Source of the DNA: an uncultured Clostridia bacterium | GTDB taxonomy: Bacteria; Bacillota; Clostridia; Christensenellales; Borkfalkiaceae | Assembly: GCA_944372515.1 (NCBI GenBank) | Contig: CALVZM010000005.1 | Coordinates: 1-34,522, forward strand | DNA length: 34,522 nt | Direction of reading: 5' to 3' | Shown: piece by piece, positions 7,577 through 12,172 of the stretch | How the letters are laid out: each line of letters opens with the position of its first letter | Numbering within the stretch: position 1 is the stretch's first letter | Made by a program: the position numbers and the translations under genes | Notes under the pieces: generated by a model | Told to the model about the DNA's origin: nothing | The model's input: only the letters and a program-made list of their open reading frames with translations | The model's database searches: none

Positions 7577-8533
7577 ATGACAAAAATTCTGCATAAGATC
7601 GGACGGGCGGCAGCCGTTTTCTTTGCCGCGCTCCTGCTCGTCGGCACGGCGTTTGTCTTCACCGCCTGCGAATCTTCGCAGCCGAAGGTAACGCTCAGTC
7701 TGAGTTTCAACGGCAAGACGTATAATCTCGAATACAGATTGTACCGCAAATTCTTCCCCAACACCGTGCGGCACTTCATCGAGTTGGTGGACGCCGATTA
7801 CTATGACGGGCTCTGCTTCCACGATTACGACGAAGCGGTCGGCATGTTCACGGGCGGGTATACCTACAATGAGTCGCTCGCGGACACGGATACGAACGGG
7901 CTGGACGAGAAGAATTACTTTGACTGGATCGAAGCGGGCAAAGTATCCCTGACGCAGACCGTGTTCGGCAAGGATTCGGACGGCGACGGCGTGCCCGATG
8001 AAAATTCGGGGCTCAATACCGTCGTGGGCGAGTTCGAGCAGAACAATTACAGCATCGAAAACAACGACAAGAAATACGGTGCCAAGAAAGAGGGCGCGCT
8101 GGTCATGTATTATACGCCCAAGGACGGCGTGCCCAACACGCAGGTCTTCACCAAGCGCGAAACCCGCCGCACGGACGTCGAGGGCGATGCGCGGTGGTAC
8201 GACGAGCGCAGTTACATCTACAACTCCGCCACGTCCCTCTTCTACATCAGTTTCACTTCCGAATCTTCCGTGAACAGCGAATACACCGTGTTCGGGGAAC
8301 TGTATGACGAGAATGCCGAAGAGGTGTATGATTCCCTCATCGCCGCCATCAACAGTTATATCTCCGCCAACGGGCTCGACGGCGAGGACGAAGGGGATCC
8401 CTCGTTTACCGAAGAAGCCGAATTGAGCGTGGACGACGATGCGCCCTATTGCGCGGGCTATAACCTGACGGCGACCTATAACGTTCCCGTCAAGCCCATC
8501 ACCATCAATTGGGCGAGGGTGGACAGATATTGA
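7577..8533 (+). CDS. Cyclophilin-type peptidyl-prolyl isomerase lipoprotein
   Basis: This 318-residue protein has a basic N-terminus, a hydrophobic stretch and a lipobox-like FTAC with Cys31, so it is probably a lipoprotein facing outward. The mature part begins like a cyclophilin: KVTLSLSFNGKTYNLEY, then PNTVRHFIELVDADYYDGLCFHD (61-83), the usual strand-helix start of peptidyl-prolyl isomerases. Where a cyclophilin normally continues with its GGD motif, this protein has GMFTGGYTYN. A large insertion follows (about 95-220), including DSDGDGVPD at 133-141, a thrombospondin-3/dockerin-like calcium-binding loop. GGAGGG 6 bases before ATG 7577 fixes the start. Isomerase activity is uncertain because the core is heavily modified. 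Confidence 0.7.
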   Translation: MTKILHKIGRAAAVFFAALLLVGTAFVFTACESSQPKVTLSLSFNGKTYNLEYRLYRKFFPNTVRHFIELVDADYYDGLCFHDYDEAVGMFTGGYTYNESLADTDTNGLDEKNYFDWIEAGKVSLTQTVFGKDSDGDGVPDENSGLNTVVGEFEQNNYSIENNDKKYGAKKEGALVMYYTPKDGVPNTQVFTKRETRRTDVEGDARWYDERSYIYNSATSLFYISFTSESSVNSEYTVFGELYDENAEEVYDSLIAAINSYISANGLDGEDEGDPSFTEEAELSVDDDAPYCAGYNLTATYNVPVKPITINWARVDRY

Positions 8534-8549
8534 TTTTTCATGAAAGGAC

Positions 8550-8587
8550 AAAAACGGGCGCACCCGAAAGCGGGTGCGCCCGTTTTT
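8550..8587. terminator. Bidirectional terminator between convergent genes
   Basis: A perfect stem of about 17 bp with loop AAAG has an A-run on its left and a T-run on its right. It can therefore stop transcription from both sides: the cyclophilin gene (plus) and the unknown gene ending at 8595 (minus). Confidence 0.92.
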
Positions 8588-8594
8588 CTTGCGG

Positions 8595-9524
8595 TCAGAA
8601 CGTGCGGCGGATGTTTTGGATCCTGCCTTCCTTCATCTCGGCGGCATAGCCCTTCATTTCGTAAACGTTCGGGCGTTTTTGCCGCAGCATGCCCGCGGCA
8701 AAGGGGGTGAACGGCAAGGGGAAAACGGCGGTATATGCCCCGAAATAATCTTTGAGCGCGGACAGGTCGGCAAGAAGGTCGCCGCTTAAAAGTTCGGCTG
8801 CTTCTTCGTCCTCGTTTTGTTGCAGGGCTTGCAGCAGCGCGCAGAGGGCAAACCGTTCGGGCAGGGGCTGTGCGTCCGAGCGCGTGCGTTCTTGCAGATC
8901 GGCGCGTCCGTTTTCACAGCGGAAGGTCAGCGCGGTTTTTCTGCCCCTGAAATCTCCCGCCGGGGCGACGACGCGCAGCGTGCCGCCCGCCTCTTCGCCG
9001 TCCGATCGGTCAAAAACCACCTGTTCGGCGGCGCCGCGGAAGAAGGGCGTTCCGTCCCCGCCGATGGCGCACAGTGCGCCCTCGCCCTGCAACAGGACGC
9101 AGCCGCCGCAGCCCGCGATCCCGCACCCGCGGAAGGCTTCGCCGAGATCGCCCGTCTTTGCCTCGCCCGTCCGCTCCCAAAGATAATGCACGCCCGATTG
9201 GCTGAAAACGGTCATCGTGCCGCCCGCGACCTCCCGGCGCGCCAGCAGGCGGAAGGCGGCGTCCGCGCAAAGAAACTTGTCCGCGTACAGGGCAACGCCG
9301 TCGGGCAGGAAGCAGAGGGAAAGCCCTGCGGGCGGGCGGAAGGCGATCTCTTCGGTGAACACAAAGCGCAGGGGGCAGAAAGCGCTGTCGACGGGCAGAA
9401 ATTCGCAAAAGGGCAGGTCGCGGGGGGACAGGTCCAGAAAACGCGGAAACCCGTCGGCATACCCCGCAAACGCGCCGTTGATCCGCAGGGCGCAGCGCCG
9501 TGCGGATAAAAAATATACTCTCAT
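8595..9524 (-). CDS. Hypothetical protein
   Basis: This 309-residue protein on the minus strand has no family I recognise. It has no signal peptide or clear membrane segment and is rich in aromatic residues and Cys, including a GCGIAGCGGC cluster mid-protein. The C-terminal third (LLQALQQNEDEEAAELL onward to PNVYEMKGY) looks like a folded, mostly helical domain. The start at 9524 (MRVYFLSARR) was chosen because residues upstream run into the divergent promoter region; no Shine-Dalgarno sequence is visible. It is divergent from the SANT-like gene at 9604 with an 80-bp gap, and its 3' end meets the bidirectional terminator. Confidence 0.65.
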   Translation of the reverse strand: MRVYFLSARRCALRINGAFAGYADGFPRFLDLSPRDLPFCEFLPVDSAFCPLRFVFTEEIAFRPPAGLSLCFLPDGVALYADKFLCADAAFRLLARREVAGGTMTVFSQSGVHYLWERTGEAKTGDLGEAFRGCGIAGCGGCVLLQGEGALCAIGGDGTPFFRGAAEQVVFDRSDGEEAGGTLRVVAPAGDFRGRKTALTFRCENGRADLQERTRSDAQPLPERFALCALLQALQQNEDEEAAELLSGDLLADLSALKDYFGAYTAVFPLPFTPFAAGMLRQKRPNVYEMKGYAAEMKEGRIQNIRRTF

Positions 9525-9603
9525 ATTGCAAATGTATGAATAAATCTGCGCGGATATGTCAATAAAAGGAGCGGAAAGGAAAAAATCAAGGACGGTTTCG
9601 GCT

Positions 9604-10212
9604 ATGTCTGATACGGAAAAAATCAACGGTTACACGCGGGAAGAAGCCAAAGAATTGGTCGATTACATTGCGGCGGGCAAGCGGGAAGGCAAGGCGCTTT
9701 CCTATCTCTTTGCCTCTTTCGGCAAGACGCACGGCCGCGCCAAAGGCAGCGTGCGCAATTATTATTACACGCTCCTGAAACAGAGGGGGGACGAACGGGT
9801 GGTGCGGCTTTTGGACGGGACGAATCTTTCCGTGGAGAAGATCCGCGCGTTTTCCGAAGAGGAAACGGACGCGGTCCTGCGCAGCATTCTCGCCGAAAAG
9901 GCGAAGGGGCTCTCCGTGCGCCGCGCCATCCGCAACATCACCGCGGGGGACGAAAAACTCACGCTGCGCTTGCAGAACAAATACCGCAACCTGCTCAAAA
10001 AGCAACCGGAGCGCGTGCGGAAAGTGGCGGAATCTTTGGGCATGCCCCCTTCGGCGGCGCCCGTTTTGCGCATGAATAAGACGGCGTTGCAGCGGCGGCT
10101 GGAAGAGGAGATCGACGCACTTGTCGAGCGGTTGACGGAAGGGCTGAAAGCGGAGAACGCGGCGCTGCGTGCGCGGGTGGAATATCTCGAAAACCTGCAT
10201 AAAGAGAAGTGA
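9604..10212 (+). CDS. Protein with two Myb/SANT-like repeats and a C-terminal coiled coil
   Basis: The 202 residues contain two similar ~55-residue repeats. Repeat 1 (about 9-65) runs from YTREEAKELVDYIAAGK to VRNYYYTLLKQ. Repeat 2 (about 81-138) runs from FSEEETDAVLRSILAEK to LQNKYRNLLKKQ. Each has an acidic first helix, a Lys/Gly turn and a final helix with aromatic and basic residues, like Myb/SANT or RsfA-type DNA-binding units. The C-terminal 35 residues form a leucine-zipper-like coiled coil (LKAENAALRARVEYLENL). A dimeric DNA-binding regulator is inferred, not shown. AAGGA lies upstream of the chosen ATG. The small membrane protein gene follows on the same strand. Confidence 0.6.
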   Translation: MSDTEKINGYTREEAKELVDYIAAGKREGKALSYLFASFGKTHGRAKGSVRNYYYTLLKQRGDERVVRLLDGTNLSVEKIRAFSEEETDAVLRSILAEKAKGLSVRRAIRNITAGDEKLTLRLQNKYRNLLKKQPERVRKVAESLGMPPSAAPVLRMNKTALQRRLEEEIDALVERLTEGLKAENAALRARVEYLENLHKEK

Positions 10213-10227
10213 ATGCGCGCATACTGT

Positions 10228-10257
10228 CCGTGCGGCGGCAAAAGCGCCGCCGCACGG
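10228..10257 (+). promoter_or_regulatory. Perfect 12-bp hairpin touching a ribosome binding site
   Basis: CCGTGCGGCGGC (10228-10239) pairs perfectly with GCCGCCGCACGG (10246-10257) around a 6-base loop. The last two bases of the right arm are the first two of the GGAGG ribosome binding site (10256-10260) of the next gene. No T-run follows, so it is not a usual terminator. It may tune translation or protect the mRNA 5' end after cleavage. Confidence 0.6.
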
Positions 10258-10269
10258 AGGCTTTCGCAA

Positions 10270-10467
10270 ATGGAAAAGATGTTTTGTTTGGGTCTGGCGC
10301 TCGGATTTTTAAGCGGCGCCCTGGTCGTGGCGAACAATTATAAAGCGCGTTCCCTGGTCAAAAAGGGACAGCAGGAAGTCATGGACAAAGTGGACAAGAT
10401 GATGGACGAAAAACTCAAAGCCATGGAAGACGCCGCGCCCGGCGGGGAAGAACAGCGCCGCGGCTGA
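10270..10467 (+). CDS. Small single-pass membrane protein
   Basis: This 65-residue protein has one hydrophobic segment at about residues 5-22 (FCLGLALGFLSGALVVANN) followed by a charged helical tail with many Lys and Glu (KKGQQEVMDKVDKMMDEKL). The layout resembles the small YtxH-like membrane proteins of Firmicutes, but it is too short to assign firmly. GGAGG sits 9 bases before the ATG and touches a perfect hairpin. It is probably cotranscribed with the SANT-like gene 57 bp upstream. Two terminators follow. Confidence 0.65.
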   Translation: MEKMFCLGLALGFLSGALVVANNYKARSLVKKGQQEVMDKVDKMMDEKLKAMEDAAPGGEEQRRG

Positions 10468-10496
10468 GCGGCGCACGGGCACAAAACAGTCGGATG

Positions 10497-10526
10497 CGGG
10501 CGGGAAAAGGCGTTTTCCCGCCCGTT
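10497..10526 (+). terminator. Terminator 1 before ruvX
   Basis: CGGGCGGGAAAA (10497-10508) pairs perfectly with TTTTCCCGCCCG (10513-10524) around GGCG. Only a short T-stretch follows, so it is less efficient than a textbook terminator. Confidence 0.7.
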
Positions 10527-10549
10527 CCGTTTGTTACGGACAAAAAAAG

Positions 10550-10573
10550 AATTTCCGTTTTTCGGAAATTTTT
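10550..10573. terminator. Terminator 2 before ruvX
   Basis: AATTTCCG (10550-10557) pairs with CGGAAATT (10563-10570) around five T and is followed by more T; an A-run precedes it. It sits just upstream of the ruvX promoter and insulates the two units. Confidence 0.75.
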
Positions 10574-10583
10574 CGGGAAACGC

Positions 10584-10612
10584 TTGAAAAATGCGGCGGG
10601 GTATAGTATAAT
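10584..10612 (+). promoter_or_regulatory. Promoter of ruvX, giving a leaderless start
   Basis: TTGAAA (10584-10589), a 17-bp spacer and TATAAT (10607-10612) make a strong promoter. Transcription is expected 6-7 bases after the -10, that is at or next to the ATG at 10619, so the ruvX mRNA would have no 5' leader. Confidence 0.8.
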
Positions 10613-10618
10613 ATCGGT

Positions 10619-11053
10619 ATGGAAAAACGCATCATGGCGCTGGACATCGGCGATAAGCGCATCGGCATTGCCGTAACCGATCCGTTCAACAGTTATGCCC
10701 TGCCTTCCGAGACCTATCGCCGCACGGGAAACTTTTTTGCCGACGTGGAAGCGATGGCGCAAGCCGCGCGCAGCCGCGGGGTCGGCTGCATCGTGTGCGG
10801 GCTGCCCCTGAACGCGGACGGCAGCGAGAGCGCGCAGACCGAAAAAGCCCGCGGCTTCATTGAAAAATTGCGGGAAGCGGCGGGCATGCCCGTATTCACG
10901 GAGGACGAGCGCTTCACCAGCCTTGCAGCGCACGACACCTTGCACGAAGAGGGCTTGAAGGCGGCAAAGCATAAAAAAAGCGTGGACGCCGTCGCGGCGG
11001 CGTATATCCTGGAAGGCTTTCTTGCCCGCAGGAACAGACCGCAAAATCAATAA
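10619..11053 (+). CDS. ruvX: Holliday junction resolvase-like RuvX (YqgF)
   Basis: This 144-residue protein is RuvX/YqgF, an RNase H-fold nuclease linked to 16S rRNA 5' processing and Holliday junction resolution. Conserved acidic residues are visible: Asp9 in ALDIGDKRIG, Glu97 in TEDERFTS and Asp123 in KKSVDAVAA. The GLPLNADGS motif (61-69) is also typical. It is paired with a DUF1292 gene 13 bp downstream, as in Bacillus (yrrK-yrzB); alaS and the UPF0297/ireB gene, which often precede it, are absent. The ATG lies 7 bases after the -10 box without a Shine-Dalgarno sequence. A second in-frame ATG at 10634 is the only alternative and has a poor site. Confidence 0.9.
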   Translation: MEKRIMALDIGDKRIGIAVTDPFNSYALPSETYRRTGNFFADVEAMAQAARSRGVGCIVCGLPLNADGSESAQTEKARGFIEKLREAAGMPVFTEDERFTSLAAHDTLHEEGLKAAKHKKSVDAVAAAYILEGFLARRNRPQNQ

Positions 11054-11066
11054 GGAGAAAAAAATC

Positions 11067-11372
11067 ATGACAGACAAAGACGAAATGCTCCCCGAAGAGG
11101 CATTTGAGGACGAACCGCTGGAACTCGTGGACGAGGACGGCAAGACCGAAAAATTCTATCATCTCGCCACCATCGAGTATAAGGGCGCGCGCTACGGCAT
11201 CTTTGAACTTGCGGAGCCCGAGAGCGAAGAGGACGAAGGCGGTTTCGTGTTCAGCATCGAAGAGGACGGCGACGAATTTGTCCTCAACGAAGTCGAGGAC
11301 GAAGCCCTTGCCGATGCCGTGTTCGGCATTTATCTGCAACAATGCGAAGAGGAGGAAGAGGACGGCGAATGA
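11067..11372 (+). CDS. DUF1292 (YrzB-like, UPF0473) protein
   Basis: This is an acidic 101-residue protein of the DUF1292 family, whose members sit beside ruvX in many Firmicutes and have no established function. The family core is visible: LVDEDGKTEKFYHLATIEYKG followed by ARYGIFELAEPE and the C-terminal DAVFGIYLQQ helix. It is strongly rich in Glu and Asp, especially at both ends. AAGGAGA lies 9 bases before the ATG. It is cotranscribed with ruvX and followed by a terminator. Confidence 0.85.
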   Translation: MTDKDEMLPEEAFEDEPLELVDEDGKTEKFYHLATIEYKGARYGIFELAEPESEEDEGGFVFSIEEDGDEFVLNEVEDEALADAVFGIYLQQCEEEEEDGE

Positions 11373-11388
11373 CCGTTCTCTCCCGTCT

Positions 11389-11420
11389 GCGCTCCCGCGG
11401 CTCAAAGGGGGCGCTTTTTT
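11389..11420 (+). terminator. Terminator of the ruvX unit
   Basis: GCGCTCCC (11389-11396) pairs with GGGGGCGC (11407-11414), with one G-U pair and a 10-base loop, followed by six T (11415-11420). Confidence 0.8.
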
Positions 11421-11486
11421 CTTTTCCGTCGCCGCCCGATTGCCTTCGCCCGCTCGCCGCGTCCGCCTGCGTTTTCTGCCGCCCGC

Positions 11487-11705
11487 TCAATAGTCCCGCA
11501 GTCCGAGAATGTAATCGGCGGAAACGTCCAGCGCCTTGCACAGCGCGGCAAAAGTATCCAGCCGCGGCAGTTTTTTTGTGGTCGCGTATTGGGTGATCAT
11601 TTCGGGCGAAACGCCCACTTTCCGCGCGATCTCCGTCGTCGTCAGTCCGCTGTTTTTGATCTCTTCCCGCAACCGCCGTTTGATGACTTGTCCCGTTTCG
11701 TTCAT
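11487..11705 (-). CDS. XRE-family transcriptional regulator
   Basis: This 72-residue minus-strand protein is a single Cro/C1-type helix-turn-helix domain. The HTH is LTTTEIARKVGVSPEMITQY (about residues 21-40), followed by the typical LPRLDTFAALCKALDVSADYILG. It has no extra ligand or peptidase domain, so its signal, if any, is unclear. GAGAGGGA precedes the ATG at 11705. Two matching operators lie just upstream, one on its own promoter side and one in a divergent promoter, so it probably represses itself and the divergent transcript. The open frame upstream of the chosen start runs through these operators and is not likely to be translated. Confidence 0.88.
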   Translation of the reverse strand: MNETGQVIKRRLREEIKNSGLTTTEIARKVGVSPEMITQYATTKKLPRLDTFAALCKALDVSADYILGLRDY

Positions 11706-11733
11706 AAACCGTCCCTCTCTTAGCCTCAAAATA

Positions 11734-11775
11734 TAACTAATGGTTAGAAAATACTTGACAAATAACCATTGGTTA
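11734..11775. promoter_or_regulatory. Paired operators of the XRE regulator
   Basis: Two 13-bp sites match at 11 positions: TAACTAATGGTTA (11734-11746) and TAACCATTGGTTA (11763-11775). Both have inverted halves (TAAC...GTTA), and their centres are 29 bp apart. The first overlaps an AT-rich -10-like sequence (TATATT on the minus strand) for the regulator gene. The second fills the spacer of the divergent plus-strand promoter. They are inferred binding sites of the adjacent XRE protein. Confidence 0.75.
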
Positions 11776-11782
11776 GTATACA
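11755..11782 (+). promoter_or_regulatory. Divergent promoter overlapping the second operator
   Basis: TTGACA (11755-11760) is followed by TATACA (11777-11782, 16-bp spacer) or TACAAT two bases further (18 bp). The spacer is almost entirely the second operator, so the XRE protein should block this promoter. Transcription would begin near 11789. Confidence 0.75.
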
Positions 11783-11821
11783 ATAACAAAAGAGAAAGGA
11801 TTCGTTGCGGAGGGACGTTTT

Positions 11822-11884
11822 TTGGAAGAAGAGATTTTTTCGGGGTCGGCGCGGCGGAAAAAAGATAAAAGAATATGGGTTTGA
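11822..11884 (+). CDS. Candidate 20-residue peptide under XRE control
   Basis: A TTG at 11822 opens a 20-codon frame ending in TGA at 11882-11884. GGAGGG (11809-11814) sits 7 bases upstream, the best ribosome binding site in this transcript. The peptide would be LEEEIFSGSARRKKDKRIWV, with an acidic start, a basic middle and an Ile-Trp-Val end; it has no membrane helix. The frame ends 7 bases before a 15-bp terminator, which is what a tiny complete gene would look like. Against it: the start is TTG, it is very short, and conservation cannot be tested here. The RNA itself may be the product. Confidence 0.35.
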   Translation: MEEEIFSGSARRKKDKRIWV

Positions 11885-11891
11885 GTGTAAG

Positions 11892-11930
11892 GGAGCGCCC
11901 CGCGGCTGTTTGCCGCGGGGCGCTCCTTTT
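11892..11930 (+). terminator. Strong terminator of the divergent short transcript
   Basis: A perfect 15-bp stem (11892-11906 with 11912-11926) with loop TGTTT is followed by TTTT. It ends the transcript that starts near 11789, giving an RNA of about 140 bases. Confidence 0.88.
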
Positions 11931-12064
11931 CGTCCTTCGTTTTTTCGTTCGGCACGGACATGCTCCCCGCCAAAAGGCGTCTTTCGCCGCCGAACAGGAA
12001 CGCGCGGTGAGTCAAGGCAGTGCGGCGGGGAAGAAACGCAATATAATTTGTATATTTTTTGCAA

Positions 12065-12092
12065 TTGACTTTCTACGGGGGGGGGGTATAAT
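12065..12092 (+). promoter_or_regulatory. Esterase lipoprotein promoter with a G10 tract, likely phase-variable
   Basis: TTGACT (12065-12070), a 16-bp spacer and TATAAT (12087-12092). The last ten bases of the spacer (12077-12086) are an unbroken run of G that touches the -10. Slippage by one base would give 15- or 17-bp spacing and change promoter strength. The leader downstream contains a perfect hairpin, GCATTTCG (12112-12119) with CGAAATGC (12124-12131). Confidence 0.75.
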
Positions 12093-12172
12093 AAAATCGT
12101 CCATATAATCGGCATTTCGTTGCCGAAATGCATACGGACGAAAAATCAAACGGTATAAGGGAGGATTTACAC

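Noticed and set aside
11875-11970. An ATG frame running through the terminator at 11892
   Set aside because: It would have to be translated through a 15-bp stem and lacks a ribosome binding site; the TTG frame at 11822 is better placed.
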